Assembly (NCBI GenBank): GCA_036392795.1 | Contig: DASVXH010000009.1 | Span: 1-27,805 of the forward strand | DNA from: JARIHD01 sp036392795 | GTDB taxonomy: Bacteria > Patescibacteriota > Saccharimonadia > Saccharimonadales > UBA4665 | Reading direction: 5' to 3' | DNA length: 27,805 bases | Part shown: positions 8,242 to 15,881 of the stretch, one piece after another | How positions within the stretch are numbered: the stretch's first letter is position 1 | Layout: every line of letters begins with the position of its first letter | Made by a program: the position numbers and the translations under genes | Notes under the pieces: generated by a model | Told to the model about the DNA's origin: nothing | Database searches by the model: none | What the model saw: the letters and a program-made list of their open reading frames with translations, nothing else

Positions 8242-9063
8242 CTACACCTCTTCCGCAAACAACGGCGACCGCTTCTTAAACAAAACGACCGCTATCAGGG
8301 TAGTGACCACCACCAAAATAATCGGCACCAAAACCATACCCCGATGATTAGTAATACCGGACAAGGTCTGCGTTTCAGGGGTTATGGCCAGATATCTGAT
8401 ATCCTGAATAGCCTGCGCCACTGGGTTAAGCAGCAAAATTTTGGCAACTTCGGGCCATTCTTTACTAACCATAGACAAAGGGTAAATAATCGGTGTGGCA
8501 TAAAATAGCCCCTGCATCGCCACCTCCCAGATATATCCGATGTCGCGAAGTCGCACAAACAAAGCACTCAAAATAAACCCCAGCGACAGCGCAAACACAA
8601 AAATCTCGACAGTATACAGCGGCACCCAAAGCAAATTCCAGGTAAATTCAACGTGGTTAATCGCCATAAATATCATAATTACGACGCTATTCAACACCAG
8701 ATTAATCAGTGCTGAAACAGCGGTAGCCATAATAATAACGTACTTTGGAAAATTCAGTTTGCGGATAAGTGCACCACGCTCAACAATAGCATTAATGGAA
8801 GTCGTCGTTATTTCGGCAAAAAAGTTCCACAGTACAATGCCAGCCAGCAAGTACACCGGAAAATGTGGCACATCCGATCCAAACCGCAAAAACTTTACAA
8901 ACACAAAGTACAAAATAATAAACAAAAACAGAGGTCGCAACAAGGACCATACATACCCCAGGGCAGAACCCTGATACCGCAGTTTAAAATCGGTAATAAC
9001 CAGCTGGCGCAGCAGGATCAGCGAATAACGATAGCGATTTTTGATTTTTTCGGATTTATACAT
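8242..9063 (-). CDS. Polysaccharide ABC exporter permease (Wzm/TagG-like, ABC-2)
   Basis: From ATG 9063 this is a 273-residue integral membrane protein. An upstream in-frame GTG (9075) would add four residues. The N-terminal cytosolic segment LLRQLVITDFKLRYQGSALG and the following first helix are typical of ABC-2 polysaccharide permeases, and the remainder shows about six membrane segments with the family-like stretch YATPIIYPLS near residue 193. It forms the channel for the ATPase encoded 3 nt downstream. ATG 9063 is preferred because a perfect minus-strand TATAAT (9083-9078) ends 14 nt before it, placing the GTG upstream of the predicted transcript start. No Shine-Dalgarno sequence is present. 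Confidence 0.9.
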   Translation of the reverse strand: MYKSEKIKNRYRYSLILLRQLVITDFKLRYQGSALGYVWSLLRPLFLFIILYFVFVKFLRFGSDVPHFPVYLLAGIVLWNFFAEITTTSINAIVERGALIRKLNFPKYVIIMATAVSALINLVLNSVVIMIFMAINHVEFTWNLLWVPLYTVEIFVFALSLGFILSALFVRLRDIGYIWEVAMQGLFYATPIIYPLSMVSKEWPEVAKILLLNPVAQAIQDIRYLAITPETQTLSGITNHRGMVLVPIILVVVTTLIAVVLFKKRSPLFAEEV

Positions 9064-9077
9064 ATCGTCTGCCACAC

Positions 9078-9091
9078 ATTATACTATTATA
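9078..9091. promoter_or_regulatory. Overlapping divergent -10 boxes between permease and GT4 genes
   Basis: On the minus strand two perfect TATAAT boxes occur, at 9083-9078 and 9091-9086, 8 bp apart. On the plus strand TATACT (9080-9085) and TATTAT (9085-9090) overlap them. Predicted leaders are about 8 nt for the permease (ATG 9063) and 7-12 nt for the GT4 gene (ATG 9104). No -35 consensus is obvious in either direction. Confidence 0.55.
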
Positions 9092-9103
9092 TGAAACAAA
9101 GTG

Positions 9104-10258
9104 ATGCATAAACCAATCAAGATCATATTCGACGCCAGCCCGCTACTCGGTCCCAAGACCGGCGTAGCCTATTACATTGAACGCTTGGTAGGCCAGCTGG
9201 CCCGGCAATATCCCAATGATATCGAACTCGTTGGTTTTTATTACAATTTCTTAGGCCGCAACAACACCGCCAACTTGCCCTGCGCGCCCAACATCCGTTA
9301 CCGGCCAATACGATTCATTCCCAGCAAAATCGTCTATCAGCTGCGCCGATTTGGCATCGAATTACCCCTGGAATTACTTGCGAAAGAGCGCGCCGATTTT
9401 GCGCTGTTCGGTAATTTCTTGGGTTATCCCAGCCTGGCGAAAACACCGGCCGCGCCCGTGGTGCACGATTTAACCTATCTGGATCTGCCCGATTATGTGG
9501 CCACCAAAAACCGCAACGACCTGACGCGGTTTGTTCCGGAGCAAATAAAACGCTCGCGGTTCGTCATAACCGTGTCAGAATTCAGCAAACAAAAAATCAC
9601 TGACCAATACAATACTGACCCCAATCACATACTCGTCACCCCCATCCCACCCGAACCACCAAAACTACTGGACGAAATCGAACGGCTGGAACTGCTCAAA
9701 AAATTAGGCCTGAGCAGACCCTTTCTATTATTTGTCGGCACTGTCGAGCCACGTAAAAACATCATCGCACTCATAGACGCCTACCAGCAGCTGCCTCAGA
9801 ATCTGCAAAAACACTACACTCTGGTCATAGCCGGACGCATCGGCTGGAACTGCGACGCCGAAATCGCCCGCCTGCAGACCGCCCGCGACCAAGGCCTGAA
9901 CGTTCTTCATCTGGGCTACGTCAGCAACGATGAACGAACCGCCCTGTACCAAAGCGCCGAGCTTTTTACCACCGCCAGTCACTACGAAGGGTTCGGCATG
10001 CCCGTACTCGAAGCCATGAGTTTTGGCCTGCCATGCGCCGTCAGCGACATTCCGGTTTTTCATGAAGTCGCCAGTAGTTCCGTTCTCTATTTTGACCAAA
10101 ACAATCCGAAATCAATTGCGAGGACATGGCAGGGAATACTATCTGACGAAAAAGCCTGGGAGAAATTGGCCGACGCAAGCACCACGCAAGCAGGCCATTT
10201 CAAATGGGAAGCTGTCGCAAGAAGCGTTTATGAGTACATCAGTCGTGAGGTGCGCTAA
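9104..10258 (+). CDS. GT4-family glycosyltransferase
   Basis: This 384-residue GT-B glycosyltransferase has the same plan as the enzyme at 572. VVHDLTYLDLPDY (about 119-131) lies in the acceptor half, LFVGTVEPRKN (209-219) marks the donor-phosphate site, and EGFGMPVLE (E295, E303) is the EX7E motif. The start is taken as ATG 9104, not the GTG one codon upstream, because IIFDASPLLGPKTGVAYY aligns with the usual GT4 N-terminus shortly after it. No Shine-Dalgarno sequence is seen; a -10-like box sits 14-19 nt upstream. Its stop lies 4 bp from the stop of the convergent Wzy-like gene. It probably adds a sugar to the glycan exported by the divergent ABC transporter, but the linkage is unknown. Confidence 0.9.
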   Translation: MHKPIKIIFDASPLLGPKTGVAYYIERLVGQLARQYPNDIELVGFYYNFLGRNNTANLPCAPNIRYRPIRFIPSKIVYQLRRFGIELPLELLAKERADFALFGNFLGYPSLAKTPAAPVVHDLTYLDLPDYVATKNRNDLTRFVPEQIKRSRFVITVSEFSKQKITDQYNTDPNHILVTPIPPEPPKLLDEIERLELLKKLGLSRPFLLFVGTVEPRKNIIALIDAYQQLPQNLQKHYTLVIAGRIGWNCDAEIARLQTARDQGLNVLHLGYVSNDERTALYQSAELFTTASHYEGFGMPVLEAMSFGLPCAVSDIPVFHEVASSSVLYFDQNNPKSIARTWQGILSDEKAWEKLADASTTQAGHFKWEAVARSVYEYISREVR

Positions 10259-10262
10259 CGCT

Positions 10263-11624
10263 TTATTTCAGCCGCTTCCCCTTCTTTGTTTTTCGAACGT
10301 CAGCAGTCTTAACGCTAGCCAACTTCTTAGCCTTATCGCCCCCACCCGTCGCCAGCAACATTCCTGCTAATAGCCACCACTGCGTCGCCACCGCCTCATT
10401 ACTCCAGGTGTGTAGCAGCATATTGGTCAGCATATAACCCCAAAAACTTGCTAGCAGTACAACCGTCCATCTATTACCCCTGCGTAGTAACGCTATATAC
10501 AACCACACATTCAGCAGGACGAATAATACAAGACCCGTCACCCCAAGCTCATATCCAATCTGAACATAGTAATTCTCAGTCAGAAAACTACCTGCCGGAT
10601 TCTGGATCGAAGCAAGCCCTGCCGTCCCCGGCCCATGACCAAACGGCTGGTCGATTATACCTTCCAGGCCTTGCCGAATAAACAACCAATGATAATCATT
10701 AGAATCCAAATCCTGCACTGTCTCGGTCGGATTACTATGCACAATATACTGCTGGAAAATGTGTGTATCCCGCAGACTAAACAACCCGACCACCAACACA
10801 ATCACCGCACCAGCCAGCATTGGCCAATAACGGTTCGTAAACGGTTTTATCTGCTCACGGAAATGCACAGCAATCACAATCAAGATCACTAAGACCGATG
10901 CCAACCAACTGCTACGTGAAAAGGTCAGAAACAGCGCCAATACATGCAAGCCTAACAAACCGCCAATTATTTGACGCCGTGCCAAATCTTTGTACCGCAA
11001 AAACAAAAAGGAAAGGGTAGTAATAGGCACAATCAAATAGGCGCCCAATGCATTGGGTTCACGCAGCGTCGACATAACACGCAGCAAACCTGCCTGGTCG
11101 TCAATCATAAATGCCGCGCGCGCGCCGCGCTCCACGCCATACCCAAAATGAAACAAAATGTCGGGCGGCACAAAGAACTGGATAACACCTAAGCCGGCAA
11201 CGACAGTACTAATTCCCAGAACCACCTTAATAACCGAACTAAATACGAACTTTGGTAGTATCATAACAGAGGTGTATCCCAGCAATAACAGGAGCGGCAG
11301 ACGCATATTATAAACGATGCCAATAGCCGCACTACGGTCATAAATCTCTGGGTGAACTGCCCATAACAACAGATGCAGCAGCCCATATACGGCCGCAAAC
11401 ATCAATAGCATCCGGAAAATCCTAGTCATCTTCCCCTGCACCAAAACCAAACAGATTGTGAACAAAACGAGTAAAAGTAACAGGACATCCTTACCTAGCT
11501 TCCACGCCTCCAAACCACCAGTAATCAGGCTGAGTGACTGCGCCAGAAAAACATGCAATGGCATGTACGCCAGCAATATGCGGCTGCCCACCAACGGTAT
11601 ACGGTTCAGATTCAGTAATTGCAT
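10263..11624 (-). CDS. O-antigen polymerase/ligase family membrane protein (Wzy/WaaL-like)
   Basis: This 453-residue protein has about ten to twelve membrane segments. The family-like features are LTFSRSSWLASVLV in a central helix and a large external loop containing FGHGPGTAGLASIQ followed by LTENYYVQIGYELGVTGL, the pattern seen in Wzy polymerases, WaaL ligases and PglL-type oligosaccharyltransferases. Such proteins act outside the cell on lipid-linked glycan, either joining repeat units or transferring them to an acceptor. The tail is very basic (KTKKGKRLK). Start ATG 11624 is chosen over TTG 11633 because a minus-strand TATACT ends 8 nt upstream, which would place the transcript start at the ATG. 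Polymerase and ligase cannot be separated from sequence. Confidence 0.85.
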   Translation of the reverse strand: MQLLNLNRIPLVGSRILLAYMPLHVFLAQSLSLITGGLEAWKLGKDVLLLLLVLFTICLVLVQGKMTRIFRMLLMFAAVYGLLHLLLWAVHPEIYDRSAAIGIVYNMRLPLLLLLGYTSVMILPKFVFSSVIKVVLGISTVVAGLGVIQFFVPPDILFHFGYGVERGARAAFMIDDQAGLLRVMSTLREPNALGAYLIVPITTLSFLFLRYKDLARRQIIGGLLGLHVLALFLTFSRSSWLASVLVILIVIAVHFREQIKPFTNRYWPMLAGAVIVLVVGLFSLRDTHIFQQYIVHSNPTETVQDLDSNDYHWLFIRQGLEGIIDQPFGHGPGTAGLASIQNPAGSFLTENYYVQIGYELGVTGLVLFVLLNVWLYIALLRRGNRWTVVLLASFWGYMLTNMLLHTWSNEAVATQWWLLAGMLLATGGGDKAKKLASVKTADVRKTKKGKRLK

Positions 11625-11632
11625 TAACTTCA

Positions 11633-11640
11633 AGTATAAT
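11633..11640. promoter_or_regulatory. Overlapping divergent -10 boxes with near-leaderless starts
   Basis: The plus strand has a perfect TATAAT at 11635-11640, and the minus strand has TATACT at 11638-11633, sharing four base pairs. The expected starts are near 11647 (plus) and 11626 (minus), within about 2-5 nt of the start codons at 11652 and 11624. This is the tightest of the four divergent promoters in the locus. Confidence 0.6.
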
Positions 11641-11651
11641 TGGATCTAGCC

Positions 11652-12779
11652 ATGTCTGCCAAGAAACACATTGTCGTTGATGCCCGTATTCGGCGCTCTA
11701 GCACCGGAAGGTACGTCGATCGTCTGCTGGAGCATCTGCAGAGCGTCGATACCTACCATCGCTACACCATTTTGCTCCAATCCGACGACGACTGGAGGCC
11801 GCGCGTCAGTAATTTCCGTACCCTTCCCTGCCCCTACGCACAGTTTTCGTTCAATCCCCTGCAGCAATTTGGTTTTGCACGGCTACTGTATCGCCTAAAT
11901 CCCGATTTAGTGCACTTTACTATGACCCAGCAGCCTCTGTTTTATTTCGGCAACATCGTAACCACGACGCACGACCTGACCATGTTCCATTTTGTGCGCC
12001 GCGGCTCGACGAATCCACTCGTTTATTGGCTCAAAATGAAGCTTTACCGCCTTTTATTCGTCTGGAGTCATTGGAAGTCAGATAAAATTATCGTTCCCAC
12101 CAATTATGTAGCCGCTGATCTGGCCGACTATCAACCTTCGGTCAAAAACAAAATTGTCGTCACCTATGAAGCCAGCGAACCGCCACTAAAGACTGCCGCT
12201 AAAAAACCGGTCCGCCTTGGTGCAAAGGATAATTTCATTATGTACGTTGGCAATGCTTTTCCACACAAAAACCTACCTACTCTGGTAGATGCCTTTACGC
12301 TTTTACACAAAACACACCCCGATTTAAAACTCGTGCTTGTAGGCAAAAAAGAAATTAACTATCAGGAACTAGAAGATAGTGTACGCGATCACCCGCTTCG
12401 TAATCAGATCATCTTCACTGGCTTTGCCCCAGACGAAGAACTAAAGTGGCTCTACCAACACACTCGCGCCTACGCTTTACCATCCCTTAGTGAAGGTTTT
12501 GGACTACCAGGACTGGAAGCTATGGCTCATGACGCACCGCTTGCATCTAGTAATACTACCTGCCTACCCGAACTATATGGCTCTGCCGCGCATTATTTTA
12601 ATCCGCATAGTGCTCGCGATATGGCCGACAAGATTAATGACATTTTAACCGATAAAAAGCTCTCCCAGACTCTCATAAAAAATGGCCAGAGCCAGATCAA
12701 AAAATACTCCTGGCATCGAATGGCCACCGAAACTCTCATGATCTACAAAGAAATCATTGGCGATACTACTGACGTCTAA
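11652..12779 (+). CDS. GT4-family glycosyltransferase
   Basis: This 375-residue GT-B glycosyltransferase has TTTHDLTMFHFVRRG (about 104-118) in the N-terminal half, MYVGNAFPHKNLPTLVDAF (197-215) as the donor-phosphate region, and EGFGLPGLE (E281, E289) as the EX7E motif. The donor-site Arg of the two sister enzymes is replaced by His (PHKN for PRKN). The start ATG 11652 is preferred to the in-frame TTG at 11640, because TATAAT occupies 11635-11640 and the TTG would lie upstream of transcription. There is no Shine-Dalgarno sequence. It diverges from the Wzy/WaaL-like gene and probably serves the same glycan. Confidence 0.9.
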   Translation: MSAKKHIVVDARIRRSSTGRYVDRLLEHLQSVDTYHRYTILLQSDDDWRPRVSNFRTLPCPYAQFSFNPLQQFGFARLLYRLNPDLVHFTMTQQPLFYFGNIVTTTHDLTMFHFVRRGSTNPLVYWLKMKLYRLLFVWSHWKSDKIIVPTNYVAADLADYQPSVKNKIVVTYEASEPPLKTAAKKPVRLGAKDNFIMYVGNAFPHKNLPTLVDAFTLLHKTHPDLKLVLVGKKEINYQELEDSVRDHPLRNQIIFTGFAPDEELKWLYQHTRAYALPSLSEGFGLPGLEAMAHDAPLASSNTTCLPELYGSAAHYFNPHSARDMADKINDILTDKKLSQTLIKNGQSQIKKYSWHRMATETLMIYKEIIGDTTDV

Positions 12780-12804
12780 TTTTTCACCTTCCCCAAAGGT
12801 CAAT

Positions 12805-12833
12805 TTGGCAAACGCATAATTTCATGATATGTT
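12805..12833 (+). promoter_or_regulatory. Promoter with -35 and -10 for the unknown gene at 12880
   Basis: TTGGCA (12805-12810) and TATGTT (12828-12833) are separated by 17 bp, a good fit to a housekeeping sigma factor promoter. It predicts a leader of about 40 nt containing the purine-rich GGAGGGAGGAAGG (12853-12865). That Shine-Dalgarno-like tract is about 14 nt from ATG 12880, farther than usual. This differs from the very short leaders of the glycan genes upstream. Confidence 0.5.
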
Positions 12834-12879
12834 AATAACCCGTGCCTAACTCGGAGGGAGGAAGGTATCTTTTTAAAAT

Positions 12880-13680
12880 ATGAGTCATTCAGAAAAACTG
12901 AGCGTTGAGCTTGAACCGCTTGCTCGCATCTTGGATAAACCAGTCCCAGCATCGACCGACGTCGAACATAGACAATCATTTGAAATAGCCACCGCTATTA
13001 TGGGTCTCAAAAAACTGCCGAAAGACCTGCGAGAACTACCGAGCGATCTTCACACTGCCCTAGCACGCGCACCGGAAGAGGACGAACTCGCAATCCAAGC
13101 GACTTTCAGAGCCAAAGCGGCCGTAGAAAAGATCTATCAAGGCATGGTTGCCACATCCCCCAAAACAGATCCGACTCCCGATAACCGCTCATACGACCCG
13201 ATGGAAAAGGAATGTAACGCCATAGAAGGCCGATTGCGCGCACAGTGGTGGAATGAATACTATCTGCCGCGCACGCGGCCAGCACTGGCAAGTGAATTTG
13301 CGTCCTGGATAAAAAATTTCATCGAAATCAATGGCGAAAGCGCTTATTCCAGATTGAACCACTCTTCTCGGGGCTACCGATATGCATATGAATATGATCC
13401 AAAAAGAACTCCTGGCGATGGGCTAAACGGCAACGGCCTTCCGTCGGAGTTAAAAGTTCCAATCAAAGACCTTCGTCTCATACCGGGGTGGGCGACAAGT
13501 TCATTGTACGTATTGGCCCCAGAAGGGTTCAGCGTAGAAAAGGCCCTGCCGGACACCTATGACCACAATCAAGTGTTTAGAGATAATTCACCGGCAGATC
13601 AGTGGCGCCCAAACTCTATCTTTGTGCCAAATGATGTCTGGGCAGCAAGCCAAGCACCTCGTCTAGAGCTACCCCAATAA
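12880..13680 (+). CDS. Hypothetical 266-residue soluble protein
   Basis: I do not recognise this protein. It has no signal peptide and no membrane segment. The N-terminal half is charged and helical-looking (for example LKKLPKDLRELPSDLHTALA near 46-65), the middle contains a Trp/Tyr-rich stretch LRAQWWNEYYLPRTRP near 117-132, and the C-terminal half has many Gly/Pro/Asp turns and looks beta-rich (PGWATSSLYVLAPEGFSVEK near 205-224). It ends just before a bidirectional hairpin terminator. Codon use looks like that of its neighbours and the frame is intact over 800 bp with its own promoter, so it is likely a real gene. It lies between the glycan locus and the jag-yidC block without an obvious link to either. 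Confidence 0.75.
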   Translation: MSHSEKLSVELEPLARILDKPVPASTDVEHRQSFEIATAIMGLKKLPKDLRELPSDLHTALARAPEEDELAIQATFRAKAAVEKIYQGMVATSPKTDPTPDNRSYDPMEKECNAIEGRLRAQWWNEYYLPRTRPALASEFASWIKNFIEINGESAYSRLNHSSRGYRYAYEYDPKRTPGDGLNGNGLPSELKVPIKDLRLIPGWATSSLYVLAPEGFSVEKALPDTYDHNQVFRDNSPADQWRPNSIFVPNDVWAASQAPRLELPQ

Positions 13681-13682
13681 TA

Positions 13683-13714
13683 AAAAGAATGGCGCGAGTG
13701 GGCACCATTCTTTT
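13683..13714. terminator. Bidirectional intrinsic terminator
   Basis: AAAAGAATGG (13683-13692) pairs perfectly with CCATTCTTTT (13705-13714) around a 12-nt loop, part of which (CGC/GCA) can extend the stem imperfectly. The A-rich left arm and T-rich right arm supply a T-tract on both strands. It sits between the convergent gene ends at 13680 (plus) and 13730 (minus), so it can end both transcripts. Confidence 0.8.
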
Positions 13715-13729
13715 ATCTATGAGATTAGG

Positions 13730-14185
13730 TTAATCCTCAACAGGTCGCAACACAATATGCCGATCGCGACCTTCGCCAACCGATTCGCTGATCAAGCCGT
13801 ATTCCTGTGCTAATTTATGTACAGTTCGGCGATCAACGGCGCTCATCGGCTTTAGATCCATTGGCGTGCCGGTTTCTTTGACTTTTTTTACCCATTCCTC
13901 GGCACGGCCGCTCAGGCGTTCGGCGCGCTGTTTTTTGTACTCGGCAATGTCGACATTTACGCGAGTGTATTTAAAACCTTTGTTTTTGAGTGCATTACTA
14001 ACCAAAAACTGCATGGAACGCATATTTTCGCCCCGTTGGCCGATCAAAAAACCATTCAGATGCGTGGAAGGTACTTCCAGCTCAATAACATCATCTTCGC
14101 TCGATGCACGTACTTCAGTATTGAGTCCAAAGAATGATAACAGGTCTTCTAGGTATTTCTTGGCAAACTGAATGGCTTCTTCCAT
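13730..14185 (-). CDS. jag: KH-R3H RNA-binding protein Jag/KhpB
   Basis: This 151-residue protein has a KH-type domain (HLNGFLIGQRGENMRSMQFL, about 42-61) followed by an R3H domain (MSAVDRRTVHKLAQEYGLI, with the RXXXH core, about 118-136). The family binds RNA and is linked to cell elongation and division control in Gram-positives. It lacks the extra N-terminal Jag_N domain of the Bacillus protein. The start ATG shares its A with the yidC stop as TGATG (14187-14183), with GGAGG about 6 nt upstream inside yidC, so translation is coupled; a GTG one codon earlier is less likely. The rpmH-rnpA-yidC-jag order is widely conserved next to oriC. Confidence 0.93.
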   Translation of the reverse strand: MEEAIQFAKKYLEDLLSFFGLNTEVRASSEDDVIELEVPSTHLNGFLIGQRGENMRSMQFLVSNALKNKGFKYTRVNVDIAEYKKQRAERLSGRAEEWVKKVKETGTPMDLKPMSAVDRRTVHKLAQEYGLISESVGEGRDRHIVLRPVED

Positions 14186-15123
14186 CACTTCCTCCGTTTT
14201 TTGCGTGCTGCTTTCTTGGTACTGGCCTTCTTTTTAGGCTTTGATTCTACAATTTCGGCCTCAATTGCTTTTTTGGCACGATCCGTAGCCTTTGTGGAGG
14301 TACTGGCGACCGTGTCCATATCTTCGACATCTTCTCGAAGGACACGCCCCTGCTGATAGATGGCAACCAGACCCGTTGCCAGCCAGTACAGGCTGAGCGC
14401 AGATGCCAAATGAATCGTAAAAACAAATACTAAAGCTGGCAACAGAAATGTGGTGCTACGAGCCATGGCCGCATTAACCTCTGATTGATCGGCTTGTTTA
14501 CCTTCTTTTGCTTCTCGCAAAATAGTACGCAAGCTGCGGGCATCTTTATCGGTGGGCGCCAATTGACGACTCTGGAAAAACTGGGCCACAGCACTTCCCG
14601 CCACTAGCATGAGTGCCGGCCAATAAATACCCCCATTACTGAGTGCCGGCCGGGTTAGGTCGATAAGGCCAACGAGAGTGTGATCAAATAATTCGATGTT
14701 GCTGCCCAGCTGTTTTAACCAGCTCAAATCTTGCAAAAACGGATACGCAAAATTAATTAAGTCGTGTGGATCTTTTAATACGCGCTGCAAACCCAGATAT
14801 AGACCAAACAGAATTGGAATCTGCACAAGTATAATACCTATTTGGCCAAAGGGATTAATTCCGCGCTCTTTATACAACTCCATCATAAGCAGCGACTCTT
14901 TACGCTTATCACCGGCAGCAGCTTTTTTAATCTTTTTTAATTCCGGCTGAATTTTGCGCATCAATTTTACCTGACGCAGCTGCTTCTTGACCAACGGCCA
15001 CATCAACAACCGGATAACCACGGTAAACAGGATTATTGCCAGGCCGAAATTGTGGCCAGGTAATAATGCATATATAAATACCAAGAGGTTAAAAATTGGC
15101 TGAACTATAAGGGTTGTGAACAT
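14185..15123 (-). CDS. yidC: YidC/Oxa1/SpoIIIJ membrane protein insertase
   Basis: This 312-residue insertase helps place proteins in the membrane, alone or with SecYEG. The first helix region is followed by VVIRLLMWPLVKKQ with R38 at the position of the hydrophilic-groove Arg, then a basic cytosolic hairpin (QLRQVKLMRKIQPELKKIKK) and FGQIGIILVQIPILFGLYLG, all characteristic. It has no large extracytoplasmic P1 domain, as in monoderm homologues, and no lipobox Cys. The tail is very Lys/Arg-rich (SKPKKKASTKKAARKKRRK), which may aid ribosome contact. AGGAAAG precedes the start by about 6 nt. The gene begins 1 nt after the rnpA stop. Confidence 0.95.
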   Translation of the reverse strand: MFTTLIVQPIFNLLVFIYALLPGHNFGLAIILFTVVIRLLMWPLVKKQLRQVKLMRKIQPELKKIKKAAAGDKRKESLLMMELYKERGINPFGQIGIILVQIPILFGLYLGLQRVLKDPHDLINFAYPFLQDLSWLKQLGSNIELFDHTLVGLIDLTRPALSNGGIYWPALMLVAGSAVAQFFQSRQLAPTDKDARSLRTILREAKEGKQADQSEVNAAMARSTTFLLPALVFVFTIHLASALSLYWLATGLVAIYQQGRVLREDVEDMDTVASTSTKATDRAKKAIEAEIVESKPKKKASTKKAARKKRRK

Positions 15124-15124
15124 G

Positions 15125-15532
15125 TTACTTTCCTAGATTCTCCTTTAAATCTACTATACCACGATCCTGAGGATCCAGAGCTGTCTTGCCCAAAATGTGC
15201 GCCTTCTCTAGTTTTTCACGCACCGCTGTCTGCAATTCGGGTAGCGGCAGCTCCGCTAGCTGTTCACTATACACCATAAATACCAGGTCATAACTATCTT
15301 TTATCCGTGGACCGTAGGCGCGGATCACTTCATACATACGCCGGCGGATGCGGTTGCGCACAACTGCCGATTTATGAACTTTACGACTTACGACAATGGC
15401 AATCCGGTACGTTGACCGGCGACGATTTAATGCATATTTAAGAGCGCAGAGCGGTCCCCGGACCGTTTGCCCTTTTTGATACACAAAACGGAGACTGTTG
15501 TATCCCTGAAATCGGTGTGCTTTGTCGATCAT
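15125..15532 (-). CDS. rnpA: Ribonuclease P protein component
   Basis: This 135-residue basic protein supports the catalytic RNA in trimming tRNA 5' leaders. The family signature is clear: IAIVVSRKVHKSAVVRNRIR with RNR at 59-61, preceded by the opening FQGYNSLRFVYQKG. The C-terminus extends about 20 residues beyond the usual end (GKTALDPQDRGIVDLKENLGK). It lies 59 bp downstream of rpmH, the classic arrangement, and 1 nt before yidC. Confidence 0.94.
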   Translation of the reverse strand: MIDKAHRFQGYNSLRFVYQKGQTVRGPLCALKYALNRRRSTYRIAIVVSRKVHKSAVVRNRIRRRMYEVIRAYGPRIKDSYDLVFMVYSEQLAELPLPELQTAVREKLEKAHILGKTALDPQDRGIVDLKENLGK

Positions 15533-15591
15533 AGGTTTACTCGGACGGTCTCCGTTTGGTTCTGGTTAGATTAGGTTTGGATTAAAATCCG

Positions 15592-15729
15592 TTACCTGGT
15601 AAGCAAGGCGCGACCCTTGTTGCGGCGGCGGCGCAAGATGGCGCGACTGGCGCGAGTCTTCATGCGCGCAAAAAAACCGTGTTCTTTGGCGCGGTGACGC
15701 TTCTTTGGTTGTAACGTTCGTTTTGGCAT
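15592..15729 (-). CDS. rpmH: Large ribosomal subunit protein bL34
   Basis: This 45-residue, very basic protein reads MPKRTLQPKKRHRAKEHGFF at its start and continues with ARMKTRASRAILRRRRNKGR, a full match to the bL34 pattern. It is a structural protein of the 50S subunit. AGGAAG lies 2-3 nt upstream of the ATG, slightly close. It is the first gene of the rpmH-rnpA-yidC-jag block and diverges from dnaA across a 352-bp intergenic region. Confidence 0.97.
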   Translation of the reverse strand: MPKRTLQPKKRHRAKEHGFFARMKTRASRAILRRRRNKGRALLTR

Positions 15730-15791
15730 ACTTCCTACACTTTACCGTATCCGGGGTTGAATGGACAAATCAAAGTACCACCCTGTTATTG

Positions 15792-15807
15792 GAGTCGTAC
15801 ACGACTC
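15792..15807. repeat. Perfect 7-bp inverted repeat in the rpmH-dnaA intergenic region
   Basis: GAGTCGT (15792-15798) and ACGACTC (15801-15807) are separated by two bases. The dyad is 63 bp upstream of rpmH and has no adjacent T-tract, so it looks more like a binding site for a dimeric regulator than a terminator. A related partial copy, GACTCGT, occurs at 16030-16036 just before dnaA. The regulator is unknown. Confidence 0.45.
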
Positions 15808-15881
15808 GCCGGACACTCTATCCTTTCATTGATTGCTATTTTAGTGAAAATAACAATGTTTAACCCACTAAGTTTAGCAAG

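Noticed and set aside
8089..8974. Plus-strand open frames of 139 and 144 codons antisense to the ABC exporter genes
   Set aside because: The minus-strand frames contain clear Walker and ABC-2 permease features; the antisense products look like ordinary shadow translations.
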